The notes under the pieces were generated by a model. The model was not told the DNA's origin. It did no database searches and saw only the letters and a list, made by a program, of their open reading frames with translations. A stretch of DNA of 24,827 bases from the NCBI GenBank assembly GCA_028065725.1, contig JAPTVL010000065.1:1-24827 (forward strand), in the 5' to 3' direction. The position numbers were made by a program, and so were the translations under genes. How positions within the stretch are numbered: position 1 is the first letter of the stretch; every line of letters begins with the position of its first letter. Origin of the DNA: Betaproteobacteria bacterium (GTDB lineage: Bacteria > Pseudomonadota > Gammaproteobacteria > Burkholderiales > Rhodocyclaceae). Positions 8,442 through 17,046 of this stretch are shown piece by piece.

Positions 8442-9063
8442 GCAAGCCCTGAATATAAGAAGCCACGGCCTTCATGTCGGCGTCGGTCATCTTGGCGGCG
8501 ATGCTGCGCATCATCTTGGCAGCGTCGTTGGCACGGGTGCCGACGCGGAATTCGTTCAGCTGCTTGTAGATGTAGTCGGCATGCTGGCCGGCCAGACGCG
8601 GGAACTGGACGGGAATGCCCTTGCCCTGCGGGCCGTGGCACGAGGCGCAGGCCGGCACGCCGGCACCCTGGACGCCGCCGCGGTAGATCTTCTGTCCGAG
8701 CAGCGCCAGTTCCTGGTCCTTGGAGGTGCCGGGCTTGGGCTGCTGGGCGCTGAAGTAGGCGGCCAGGTTCTGCATGTCCTGCGGGCTCAGGTCCTTGACG
8801 ATGCCCGCCATGACCGGATTCTTACGTTCACCCGACTTGAAGTTGGTGAGCTGCTTGTTGATGTACTCGGCGTTGAGGCCGGCAATCTTGGGGTTGGCCG
8901 GCGTGGCACTGTTGCCGTCCGCCGCGTGACACGCAACGCACACTTTGGTGACGATGCTTTCGGCCGCCTTGGGATCGCCTTTGCTGGCCGGGGCTGCAGC
9001 GGGGGTCGTGGCAAAAGCGGAAGTGGCGGCCAGGGTGGCGACCAGAGAGACGACGAGTTTCAT
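8437..9063 (-). CDS. Diheme cytochrome c4
   Basis: This is a 208-residue periplasmic electron carrier with two c-type heme sites, CVACH at residues 42-46 and CASCH at 139-143. A signal peptide covers residues 1-18, ending ATSAFA. The two halves repeat the same fold: each has a PxxAGLxxxY or [15 protein letters not shown] segment and a C-terminal Met region ([12 protein letters not shown] and [14 protein letters not shown]). The ATG at 9063 has AGGAG seven bases upstream; a TTG one codon earlier is not needed. Cytochrome c4 passes electrons to terminal oxidases. Its neighbours resB-ccsB mature such proteins, and engB is divergent from it, an arrangement common in betaproteobacteria. The stop codon lies inside a repeat copy. 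Confidence 0.95.
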   Translation of the reverse strand: MKLVVSLVATLAATSAFATTPAAAPASKGDPKAAESIVTKVCVACHAADGNSATPANPKIAGLNAEYINKQLTNFKSGERKNPVMAGIVKDLSPQDMQNLAAYFSAQQPKPGTSKDQELALLGQKIYRGGVQGAGVPACASCHGPQGKGIPVQFPRLAGQHADYIYKQLNEFRVGTRANDAAKMMRSIAAKMTDADMKAVASYIQGLR

Positions 9064-9120
9064 CAAAAGCTCCTGAAGCTTGCAAAACTTGGGAAAACGG
9101 GTAGTTTAGCGGCAACTAAT

Positions 9121-9756
9121 ATGACTGCCAAGCCCGTGCTCAATCGCGCCCAATTCCACACCTCGGTCGCCCAGCTGCGCGATTTGCCCTACAGCCGTGC
9201 CGAGGTGGCGTTTGCCGGCCGGTCCAATGCGGGAAAATCGAGCGCAATCAATCTCTTGACGCGAAAAAACCGCCTGGCGTTCACCTCCAAAACGCCGGGA
9301 CGCACGCAGTTGATCAACTTTTTCGAGCTGGATGCCGACACCTATCTGGTCGACCTGCCGGGGTATGGCTATGCAAAAGTGCCGCCGGCGGTAAAAGCGA
9401 AGTGGGAGGGACTGCTGTCGCGGTACCTGCAGGAACGCGAGGCGCTGGTCGGGATGGTGCTGATCATGGATGCCCGCCATCCGCTCACGCCGCTGGATCG
9501 TCAGATGCTGGACTGGTTCACCCCCACCGGCAAGCCGGTTCACATCCTGTTGTCCAAGGCCGACAAGCTGTCCAACAGCGAGAAGACGCTGACCCTGCGC
9601 AAGGTCGAACAGGAACTTGCAGGGCTGGACAGCGTCACTGTGCAGCTGTTTTCCAGCCTCTCCCGCCAGGGTGCCGAGGAGGCTGCCGCCCTGATCGAGG
9701 GCTGGCTGCAGCTGGCCACGGCCGTCCCGCAGGAAGGCGCGCAGCTTGAGGGCTGA
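9121..9756 (+). CDS. engB: Ribosome biogenesis GTP-binding protein EngB (YsxC/YihA)
   Basis: EngB is a TRAFAC-class GTPase needed for assembly of the large ribosomal subunit. The 211-residue protein shows G1 GRSNAGKSS at residues 33-41, G3 [10 protein letters not shown], and G4 SKADK. The frame continues upstream antisense to the c4 gene, but the ATG at 9121 gives the family N-terminus and length. The ribosome binding site is poor. It is divergent from cytochrome c4 with a 57-base gap that must hold both promoters; no clear sigma-70 match stands out there. Confidence 0.95.
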   Translation: MTAKPVLNRAQFHTSVAQLRDLPYSRAEVAFAGRSNAGKSSAINLLTRKNRLAFTSKTPGRTQLINFFELDADTYLVDLPGYGYAKVPPAVKAKWEGLLSRYLQEREALVGMVLIMDARHPLTPLDRQMLDWFTPTGKPVHILLSKADKLSNSEKTLTLRKVEQELAGLDSVTVQLFSSLSRQGAEEAAALIEGWLQLATAVPQEGAQLEG

Positions 9757-9782
9757 ATTCGCGCACTGCGTCGACGCCCAAT

Positions 9783-9890
9783 AAAAAAGCCCCGACCAAG
9801 GGAGGGATCGGGGCCAAAAAATGCCTTAAGGGGATTAAGGCATCCCGCTCAGGGAGGAGAAGCGGGAGACGATGCAAGACCGTCTGCTTC
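9783..9890 (-). ncRNA. Candidate small RNA with C-rich loops and two tandem terminators
   Basis: Read leftwards, this gap folds into successive hairpins. CCCGCT/AGCGGG (9844-9849 with 9861-9866) has a loop rich in CUCCUCCCU. ATGCCTTAA/TTAAGGCAT (9821-9829 with 9835-9843) is perfect, has a UCCCC loop, and is followed by six T residues. GCCCCGA/TCGGGGC (9789-9795 with 9808-9814) has a CCCUCCCUU-type loop and is followed by six T residues. No leftward protein gene ends here, since both engB and hemB read rightwards. A weaker AGACG/CGTCT pairing precedes them near 9866-9885. The 5' end is uncertain; GGAACTT at 9914-9920 on the minus strand could be part of a promoter. The plus-strand alternative would expose GGA in each loop but lacks a T-tract. 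Confidence 0.6.
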
Positions 9891-9900
9891 TACAGAGTAG

Positions 9901-10956
<1,056 letters not shown>

Positions 10957-11031
10957 CTTGCGGTCTTAAGTGTCAAGTTTTCGTCGGTTGTTGCCGAAAT
11001 ATTGCCTGTCAACATCCATCGGAGTACGAAC

Positions 11032-11859
11032 ATGATCAGACTGCATTCATCACGCACAAGCCGGAAAATGCCTGATATTCCCAAACTGCCGTTAGGTATC
11101 AAGAATCGACGCCGGGATCCTGACGAATGGGATAAAACCATCGTTGCCTTCCAGTCGCCTTATCGACTGAGGGATTTGTGCATCGATCAGAGTGTGGACA
11201 CGGCCCTCGAAGAAACCCGTGGCAGCAAACAGGAGTTCAAGGTGCGTCTTGCTACCACGGAAGACCGCCGCAAAGCGGCCAGTCTGCTGATCGAGAAAAT
11301 GTACAGCTGGAGGGGGTACGAGGCGAACCCATTGGGCCAGGATCCAAACAAGATCACTCTTGTGGCATATCAGGATGACAAGGTGGTGGGCACGCTGACC
11401 TTGGGGTTGGACTCTCCTGGTGGCATGGTGGTCGACCAGTTATATAAAAAAGAGGCAGACCAGCTGCGAGCCCAAGGCCGAAAAATTTGTGATGTAACCA
11501 AGCTGGCCGTCGATCAGGACATCAAGTCAAAGAGCGTCCTGGGTGCGCTATTCCACCTTTCCGTCATCTATGGCCGCAATCTTCATCATGCAACGGATTT
11601 CCTGATCGAGGTCAACCCGCGGCACGCCCTCTTTTATCAGCGCATGATCGGATTCGTGCCGTTTGGCGAAGAGAAAATTTGCCCACGGGTCAACGCTCCG
11701 GCAGTACTACTTAAGCTGGATCTGGCCTATGCAGATGAACAGGTCAAGAAATATGGTGGGATTGGCGCCGAGGCTCACGGTGTGAAGAATATCTACCCCT
11801 ACTGGTTTTCGAAGGAAGATGAATTGGGTATCACCCAACGGCTGCTGAAGGGGGAATGA
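11032..11859 (+). CDS. FeeM-like N-acyl amino acid synthase (GNAT fold)
   Basis: This 275-residue protein belongs to the FeeM/autoinducer-synthase-like branch of the GNAT acyltransferases. Known members transfer a long acyl chain from acyl-ACP to the amino group of an amino acid. The start ATG at 11032 has GGAG seven bases upstream. The basic N-terminal 30 residues are followed by the acyltransferase core. This contains VRLATTEDRRKAASLLIEKMY (71-91), CDVTKLAVDQD (153-163) with the GNAT central strand, and LIEVNPRHALFYQRMIGFVPF (191-211), typical of this branch. A tail of about 45 residues follows. It is the first gene of a four-gene run; the next gene begins 3 bases after its stop. Members of the family are often found in PEP-CTERM/exosortase bacteria, and such genes lie nearby here. 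The amino acid substrate cannot be read from the sequence. Confidence 0.82.
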   Translation: MIRLHSSRTSRKMPDIPKLPLGIKNRRRDPDEWDKTIVAFQSPYRLRDLCIDQSVDTALEETRGSKQEFKVRLATTEDRRKAASLLIEKMYSWRGYEANPLGQDPNKITLVAYQDDKVVGTLTLGLDSPGGMVVDQLYKKEADQLRAQGRKICDVTKLAVDQDIKSKSVLGALFHLSVIYGRNLHHATDFLIEVNPRHALFYQRMIGFVPFGEEKICPRVNAPAVLLKLDLAYADEQVKKYGGIGAEAHGVKNIYPYWFSKEDELGITQRLLKGE

Positions 11860-11862
11860 CTG

Positions 11863-12900
11863 TTGGAGTTGGCCCCGTTGCCTCCAGAAGTTGCGTTCCT
11901 GATAGAAGCTGCTGGGTGTGCCCCCTCGGCTGACAATTCCCAGCCATGGTGTTTTGAATGGGATGGACGCAACCTGACCGCCCGGGTACATCGCCGTGGT
12001 GGCTTCCCTGAGGATTACCACGCCACGACCCTGGCGTTGGGGGCAGCGTCCGAAAACTTGTCTGGGGCATTGCAGTCACTCGGCATAGACATGTCCTCGT
12101 GGTTTTTTGGTGCACCGGGGGTGGGTGGAGTGTTTGCACGAGGCCCGGTAACGAGGTTTTCAGAAATCCCAGCATTCAACGATGCGCCCGTTTGGAAGCG
12201 GCGCCATACAAATCGATTGCCCTATCGTCCCGAAATAAACTCTGATGTTGCAGATAAACTGGAAACGTGCGGAATTGGCAAGGTCGGGGTGCGAGTGATA
12301 GCAGGGACCGGTATCCGGCAGGCAGCGGATTGGGTCAGGCAGGCATCCGAGGTTCGCTTCCAGACCCGCGAAGTGAATGAGTGGTTTGCGGCCAGCCTTC
12401 GATATGGGGATTCATTGGAAGCTCGAACGAGCGGCCTGCATGTCGATACGCTGGCGCTGCCACCCGGAGGCGTTGGCTTGCTGAAGTTGATGTCCGATTG
12501 GGATCGGTTGCAATGGTTGAACCGCATACGTGCATACAAATTGTTTGCTGCAATCGAGGCAGCCAATTTTCAGAAAGCCCCGCTGATTATCGCGATCGTC
12601 GGACCTTTCGGCCGGGCGGCTGCCTTTGATGCAGGACGCTGCTTGCAACGGGTGTGGCTGAGGGTTACCGAGGTGGGCCTGTCGGCCCACCCATATTATG
12701 TGGTGGCTGATTTATTGAACAGGCTGGGATCAAACGGTGTGCCGGATCAATGCGTGCCCCAGTCCTTGTCCTTGCAGGGCCGTATTCGTGCCGAGTATGG
12801 GCATGAGAACACCTTGCATTGCCTATTGCGTGTAGGTAAACCCATTGGCGAAATCCGGGTAGCAGGCCGGCTTTCGCTTAATGACATTATGTGTATGTAG
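11863..12900 (+). CDS. Acg/Rv1355c-type nitroreductase-family flavoprotein
   Basis: This 345-residue protein resembles the divergent nitroreductase group that includes mycobacterial Acg and the nitroreductase half of Rv1355c. CAPSADNSQPWCFEW (residues 18-32) matches the FMN-phosphate loop of the fold. KRRHTNRLPYRPE is the RRxTNRxxY signature of the subgroup. GLSAHPYYVVADLLNR fits the C-terminal dimer region. It starts at TTG 11863, three bases after the synthase stop, with an AAGGGGG ribosome binding site; no ATG or GTG is in frame nearby. Members may oxidise or reduce peptide- or amino-acid-derived substrates, or may only sequester flavin. The substrate here is unknown. The genomic link with a ThiF-like enzyme supports a paired role. 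Confidence 0.72.
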   Translation: MELAPLPPEVAFLIEAAGCAPSADNSQPWCFEWDGRNLTARVHRRGGFPEDYHATTLALGAASENLSGALQSLGIDMSSWFFGAPGVGGVFARGPVTRFSEIPAFNDAPVWKRRHTNRLPYRPEINSDVADKLETCGIGKVGVRVIAGTGIRQAADWVRQASEVRFQTREVNEWFAASLRYGDSLEARTSGLHVDTLALPPGGVGLLKLMSDWDRLQWLNRIRAYKLFAAIEAANFQKAPLIIAIVGPFGRAAAFDAGRCLQRVWLRVTEVGLSAHPYYVVADLLNRLGSNGVPDQCVPQSLSLQGRIRAEYGHENTLHCLLRVGKPIGEIRVAGRLSLNDIMCM

Positions 12901-12916
12901 TAGGAAGGAGTTGACC

Positions 12917-13960
12917 GTGTCTTATACGCCCCCCGAACTTGATTGGGAACGCTTGGTACTGATCGCCGGCGGTCACACGGCCTTCCAGCTATTATGGGCT
13001 GGGGTCGAACTGGGGCTTTATGACAAGCTTTCCGCCAACCCCGGACAGAAGCTGGGTGAATTGGCGCAATCTCTAGGGCTGGAACCTCAGCCCGCACGGA
13101 TTCTGTTGATTGGTCTGACGGCGCTGGGGGTGATCAAGCTCGACAATGAATGCTACCGCAATGCCCAGATGACCGAGGATCGCATGGTTAGCGGCAAACC
13201 GGGTTATGTTGCACCCATCCTAGGGTGGCAGGCGCACATTGTGTATCCGGGAATGATGGATTTTCTGACTTCCCTGAAAGAAAACCGCAATGCTGGCTTG
13301 CAACGGTTCCCTGGAACTGAACCCACCCTGTACGAGCGCCTGACCCACGACAAGCGACTTGAGAAGATTTTTCAGGATTCGATGAGCGGCCTGTCAAAAC
13401 AGGCCAACCAATTCCTGCCCAGGGCCATGGATTTCAGCCGTTTCAAGCATGTGGTCGACGCGGGTGGCGGCGATGGCACGAACGCCATGGCCATCGCCAG
13501 GGCCTATTCAGGGGTGAAGGCATCGGTCTTCGATTCGGCCTCGGTTTGTGAGCATGCGCGCCAGAACATTGCCCAAGCGGGCATGTCAGACCGGGTCGGC
13601 ACCTGGGAGGGAAATTTTTTCGATACACCTTTCCCGCCCGACACCGATTGCATCGTGTACTGCCATATCCTGACCATTTGGGCGATGGACAAGAACCGCG
13701 TGTTGCTCAAGCGCACCTACGATGCACTGCCCGAAGGTGGCGCGGTTGTGATCTTCAATATGATGGGGGACGACGATGACCGCGGTCCCCTCAGCACTGC
13801 CTTGGGCTCACCGTATTTTCTGGCTATCGCCACAGGAGAAGGCATGCTCCACCCATGGAAGGATTACGAGGCCGCTCTCCGGGACGTGGGTTTCAAACAA
13901 ACCGTTCGCCTGGATCAGGGCCTGCCGATCGACCACGGCATTCTGGTCGGCATCAAGTAA
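12917..13960 (+). CDS. SAM-dependent O-methyltransferase (acetylserotonin OMT-like)
   Basis: The 347-residue protein has the two-part layout of small-molecule O-methyltransferases. A winged-helix dimerisation domain covers about residues 10-90 (HTAFQLLWAGVELGLYDKL, ALGVIKLD). A Rossmann SAM domain follows, with motif I VVDAGGGDGTNAMAIA at 179-194 and the post-motif segment CHILTIWAMDKNRVLLKRTYDALPEGG. The start is GTG 12917, six bases after AAGGAG; an ATG at 12881 would overlap the preceding gene and has no good site. The spacing is 16 bases from the nitroreductase gene and 12 bases to the ThiF gene. It probably methylates a carboxyl, hydroxyl or amine of the product made by the operon. The exact acceptor is unknown. 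Confidence 0.8.
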   Translation: MSYTPPELDWERLVLIAGGHTAFQLLWAGVELGLYDKLSANPGQKLGELAQSLGLEPQPARILLIGLTALGVIKLDNECYRNAQMTEDRMVSGKPGYVAPILGWQAHIVYPGMMDFLTSLKENRNAGLQRFPGTEPTLYERLTHDKRLEKIFQDSMSGLSKQANQFLPRAMDFSRFKHVVDAGGGDGTNAMAIARAYSGVKASVFDSASVCEHARQNIAQAGMSDRVGTWEGNFFDTPFPPDTDCIVYCHILTIWAMDKNRVLLKRTYDALPEGGAVVIFNMMGDDDDRGPLSTALGSPYFLAIATGEGMLHPWKDYEAALRDVGFKQTVRLDQGLPIDHGILVGIK

Positions 13961-13972
13961 ATACACACCTTC

Positions 13973-14827
13973 ATGGAATACAGCTATTTTGAGGCGTTTA
14001 GTCGTAATCTAGGCTTTCTGTCCCACGAGGGGCAGACCCGGCTTAGGAATGCCCGGGTTGCCATCGCCGGGTTGGGTGGTACTGGCGGCGCTCAAGTCCA
14101 AGCCCTGGCTCGTATGGGCATCGGCAAATTTCATCTGGCCGATCCAGACACCTTCGAGCTGGTAAACTTCAACCGCCAGAGCGGCGCAACGATTCCCAAT
14201 ATCGGGCGACTCAAGACCGATGTGGCGCGTGAAACAATTCTGTCGATCAACCCCGAAGCGGATATCCAGACTTTCGACTCCGGGGTGAGTGTCGGAAATA
14301 TTGACACTTTCCTGGAGGAAGTGGATGTGGTGGTTGACTCTCTGGACTTCTACTGCTTCGAGGAGCGCTTCCTCCTCTATGGCCATGCTAGGGCAAAAGG
14401 CTTGTGGGTACTGACCGCGCCCCCGCTGGGTTTCGGCTTTACCCTCCTGATGTACGACCCCAAGGGCATGAAATTCGAGGATTATTTCGGATTTAGGCCC
14501 GACATGTCCGAGCGCCAGCGCGTCATTGCCCTCATTGCAGGCATTGCGCCTAAACCATTCATGCTCAAATATATGGATCGCTCGCGGCCCGACTTCGAGG
14601 GGCGGCGGCTGCCGTCGGTCGCGGCAGCGCCATTCATGATAGCCGGGGTCATGGCGACCGAGGTGGCGCGTGTACTGACTGGAAAAGGGTCAGCCATGGC
14701 CGTCCCTACTGTCTACCAATTCGACGCGCTGCTGCGCCAGTTTCGCAAAAAGACTTACCGTTGGGGCATGCGCGGCCCCATACAACGGCTTAAGCAGATT
14801 CTGCTCGACCGTATGCTGCCGCGTTGA
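13973..14827 (+). CDS. ThiF/MoeB/E1-like adenylating enzyme
   Basis: The 284-residue protein has the ATP-binding Rossmann fold of the ThiF/HesA/MoeB group. It shows the glycine loop GLGGTGG at residues 33-39, the acidic and Asn/Arg motif ADPDTFELVNFNRQ at 56-69, the conserved lysine region GRLKTDVARE near 81, and VVDSLDF near 120-126. These enzymes activate a carboxylate as an acyl-adenylate. There is no CxxC zinc site, and only one cysteine in the whole protein (C128), not in the usual thioester position. It may therefore work like carboxylate-adenylating members that need no sulfur transfer, such as MccB. The start ATG 13973 has a weak ribosome binding site 12 bases after the methyltransferase stop. 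It is the last gene of the operon. Confidence 0.82.
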   Translation: MEYSYFEAFSRNLGFLSHEGQTRLRNARVAIAGLGGTGGAQVQALARMGIGKFHLADPDTFELVNFNRQSGATIPNIGRLKTDVARETILSINPEADIQTFDSGVSVGNIDTFLEEVDVVVDSLDFYCFEERFLLYGHARAKGLWVLTAPPLGFGFTLLMYDPKGMKFEDYFGFRPDMSERQRVIALIAGIAPKPFMLKYMDRSRPDFEGRRLPSVAAAPFMIAGVMATEVARVLTGKGSAMAVPTVYQFDALLRQFRKKTYRWGMRGPIQRLKQILLDRMLPR

Positions 14828-14830
14828 GTC

Positions 14831-15712
14831 TCACGCACTGAAGGGGTCGTCCTTCAATCCACCGAGACGCATAAACAGGCGGATATCATCCAAGTCGCCC
14901 CTGTATTTGCCTGGAAGCAGGCGCCGCATTTCTCTGAAACGGGCCTGGGTTTCCGGGGAAAGTACACGGTCGGGTGTCTTCACGATATGCAGCACCGGGA
15001 TTTTGAAGGTGGTGTAGACCCGGACGTCGGGTGCCAGGTATTGCCGGCTCAAGCGCTCAAAATCCTCCCGAAGAAAGGCTGCGCGCAGTGATCGTTCATA
15101 ATCCAGCGAGAAGATGTGCGGCTGATGTGCCGCGTTCATGTAGGCGAAGTAAAGCACCGATTTCAGGGACTTCAGTCGCCCCAGATCCACGAGGTAAAGG
15201 GCGCCGCCAGGGCGCAGGATGCGGGTGATTTGATGAAAACAATGGTCGAGATGTCCGTGCGTGGGCAGGTGGTGCAAGGCGAGGGTGCTGATCACCCCGT
15301 CTGCGGAATGATCGGGAATGTGCTCCAAGCTGGAGAAGTCGTCCTGGACAAAACGGACATTGTTCAGCCCCAGCGCGTCGACATGGGAGCGAGCACTATC
15401 TAGCATGCCGGCCGACAGGTCCACCCCGGTAAACGAGATGTCCGGATTGAACTGAGCTACCTGCGCCAACTGTGTGGCGGGACCGCATCCGAGATCCACC
15501 ACCGTCCTGCATCCCCGGATCGCCTGGGTGATCCGAGCCGTATTGAACAGATAGGAGGCAGCCATGACGCCGTCGATCCGCCCCGCTTCCACGAAGGCGG
15601 CCACCTGCTCGGGTCCCTCCATCACCAGATCGGGCTCGGGCTCGCGCGGCAGGGTGCGCTCGGCCCAGGTTTCTCTCAACAAAACGGGCAGCATGCCGGG
15701 GCGGGCCATCAT
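14831..15712 (-). CDS. Class I SAM-dependent methyltransferase
   Basis: The 293-residue protein has a Methyltransf_11/25-type core. Motif I is VVDLGCGPATQLAQVA from residue 71. FTGVDLSAGMLDSARSHV is the acidic ribose-binding strand. FVQDDFSSLEHIPDHSADGVISTLALHHLP is the post-II region, and RILRPGGALYLVDLG is motif III. The C-terminal 110 residues are poorly characterised. The start is the ATG at 15712 or 15709, with AAGGA just upstream. It converges on the ThiF gene with three bases between stop codons. It may belong functionally to the acyl-amino-acid cluster, but a separate promoter is needed. A TATTAT word lies upstream at about 15738-15743 on the minus strand. The substrate is unknown. 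Confidence 0.75.
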   Translation of the reverse strand: MMARPGMLPVLLRETWAERTLPREPEPDLVMEGPEQVAAFVEAGRIDGVMAASYLFNTARITQAIRGCRTVVDLGCGPATQLAQVAQFNPDISFTGVDLSAGMLDSARSHVDALGLNNVRFVQDDFSSLEHIPDHSADGVISTLALHHLPTHGHLDHCFHQITRILRPGGALYLVDLGRLKSLKSVLYFAYMNAAHQPHIFSLDYERSLRAAFLREDFERLSRQYLAPDVRVYTTFKIPVLHIVKTPDRVLSPETQARFREMRRLLPGKYRGDLDDIRLFMRLGGLKDDPFSA

Positions 15713-15716
15713 CCAT

Positions 15717-15890
15717 CCTTAAAAATCTGTTCCGTGATAATAACGTACGACGAGGATCAAACTTGACCACCGGCCACCCCATCCGAGTGTCGGGATTTTT
15801 TACATACATGGGGGTTGGAAAACAGGACGTCTGTGGACGAAACGCATATATGTCAATAAATACATACGCATACATATTTGTATAGGAAGG
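15717..15890. promoter_or_regulatory. AT-rich divergent regulatory region upstream of the PEP-CTERM gene
   Basis: No gene is supported here. The region is much richer in A and T than its surroundings and carries repeated CATACAT/ACATACAT words at about 15802-15809 and 15860-15875, plus CATATATG near 15845. ATACA (15870-15874) and TGTAT (15879-15883) form a short inverted repeat. It separates the leftward methyltransferase from the rightward PEP-CTERM gene and sits upstream of a sigma-54-like promoter. It could hold activator sites, but no regulator site is recognised. Confidence 0.4.
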
Positions 15891-15906
15891 TGGCATGCCC
15901 CATGCT
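15891..15906 (+). promoter_or_regulatory. Sigma-54 (RpoN) -24/-12 promoter of the PEP-CTERM gene
   Basis: TGGCATGCCCCATGCT matches TGGCACG-N4-TTGCW at 10 of 12 defined positions, with GG and GC exactly 10 bases apart. Transcription would begin near 15917, leaving a leader of about 57 bases before the ATG at 15974. PEP-CTERM/exosortase genes are known to be linked with the PrsK/PrsR two-component system and RpoN, which supports the call. Confidence 0.7.
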
Positions 15907-15973
15907 TATCTACTGCCAGCAGGAAACGGCAGTCGAGCCGACCCATTAGTCACCGAATAATTGGAGGTATCAA

Positions 15974-16846
15974 ATGAAACTCAAATCTCTTGCACTCGCT
16001 ACGGGCTTGGCTGTTGCTATGCTGTCTGGCGCCGCCAATGCGTTGACCTTGCCCACTGGTGGCGATTTTAATTTCGAGGATGACAACAAGGAACGCGTCC
16101 TCACTCCCGATGGCAATGGTGGTTATATTGCGAAGACGAGCGGCTCGCTGGCAGCGGGTGACGTTCTGGCTGCCGTGGTCGAGTTCAACGCCATCACCTA
16201 TCCCGATCAAAGCGTCTTTAAAACACTCCAGGGGCCGGACTACGTTTACGGCTACTCTGTGATCGAGATCGCATCGATTGCTGGCGGCGTTGCAACCTTC
16301 AAACCGTTCGCGGCCTTCGAGGCGACCTACGGTGCCGGCTCAATGGTGGCGCTGTTCAATGGCGACACCGGCCTTGATTTGTCCTGCACGACCATTGGGG
16401 CTTGTGAAGGCAATGCCGCGGGCGGCGCAACCTATGGTCCCCTGTGGGCAACCTTCGGTATTGGTGACACCAGCGACTACTGGTTCGCAGGTGGCTCTGC
16501 CCCCTTCAATATCAGCCTCGATCTTGCCACGCTTGCCACGTTGAATGCCAATACCAAAGTGGCGGTTGCCAACTACGGCCTGTCTGTTCTCACCAACAAT
16601 ACGGGTTACCTGTTTAATGAACAGGCTTGCCCGATTTGCGCGATCGTCAATCCCGCCAGCGACGGCACGGCCCACATCATCGGGTCGGGCGATGTGCTGG
16701 GTGGCGCGGGTCTCGCTGGTCCCTACCAAGCCCGCAGCGACTTCGACTTCGGCTTCAATGCTGTTCCGGAGCCCGGCACCCTGGCCCTGCTGGGCATGGG
16801 TCTCCTGGGCATGGGTTGGTCGGCTCGCCGGCGTACTGCCAAGTAA
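15974..16846 (+). CDS. PEP-CTERM sorting-domain protein
   Basis: This is a secreted protein of 290 residues. The signal peptide covers residues 1-23, ending GAANA. The mature part is about 240 residues long, low in charge, and rich in Gly, Ala, Thr and Asn. It has two cysteine pairs (CTTIGAC and CPIC). The C-terminus has the complete tripartite sorting signal: VPEPGTLAL, a hydrophobic segment containing LLGMG twice, and the basic end ARRRTAK. PEP-CTERM proteins are cut by an exosortase in the membrane and released or attached to exopolysaccharide. No exosortase is in this window, so it must be encoded elsewhere. GGAGG precedes the ATG. A sigma-54-like promoter lies upstream and a strong terminator follows. 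The function of the mature domain is not recognised. Confidence 0.93.
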   Translation: MKLKSLALATGLAVAMLSGAANALTLPTGGDFNFEDDNKERVLTPDGNGGYIAKTSGSLAAGDVLAAVVEFNAITYPDQSVFKTLQGPDYVYGYSVIEIASIAGGVATFKPFAAFEATYGAGSMVALFNGDTGLDLSCTTIGACEGNAAGGATYGPLWATFGIGDTSDYWFAGGSAPFNISLDLATLATLNANTKVAVANYGLSVLTNNTGYLFNEQACPICAIVNPASDGTAHIIGSGDVLGGAGLAGPYQARSDFDFGFNAVPEPGTLALLGMGLLGMGWSARRRTAK

Positions 16847-16863
16847 TAGCAACACGCTGCATT

Positions 16864-16892
16864 AAAAGCCCTGCTTCTGCAGGGCTTTTTTT
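16864..16892 (+). terminator. Rho-independent terminator after the PEP-CTERM gene
   Basis: AAAAGCCCTGC (16864-16874) pairs perfectly with GCAGGGCTTTT (16879-16889) around a TTCT loop, and T residues continue to 16892. The other strand also ends in four T residues, so it could stop the leftward desaturase transcript too. The 154 bases between it and the desaturase stop show no gene. Confidence 0.9.
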
Positions 16893-17046
16893 CGTCTTTG
16901 CGATTCGGTTTTCTGGTGCGCGGCAAGGCAAAACGCAGCGCTTTTTAGAGTTAGAGTGGGACTGCGGCTTTATGCAATGGCCGGTACTTTTGCCATATCA
17001 CGCATGACGCAAGCGGTTGCACTCTCAGCGAGACAACGTACCGGAT

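Noticed and set aside
8222..8452. A 76-codon rightward frame across the repeat cluster
   Set aside because: Its protein is just translated repeats ([11 protein letters not shown] twice), with no ribosome binding site.
10957..11031. Terminator or sigma-54 promoter in the hemB to synthase gap
   Set aside because: ACTTG and CAAGT give only a 5-base stem before TTTT, and no GG-N10-GC match was found. Whether the operon has its own promoter or reads on from hemB is left open.
15396..15896. A 166-codon leftward frame running from the AT-rich gap into the methyltransferase gene
   Set aside because: Most of it is a frame-shifted shadow of the methyltransferase, whose own frame is intact with a good start. 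No frameshift needs to be assumed.
16893..17046. Gap between the PEP-CTERM terminator and the desaturase stop
   Set aside because: I see no gene, repeat or strong promoter here; open frames crossing it are short and unsupported.
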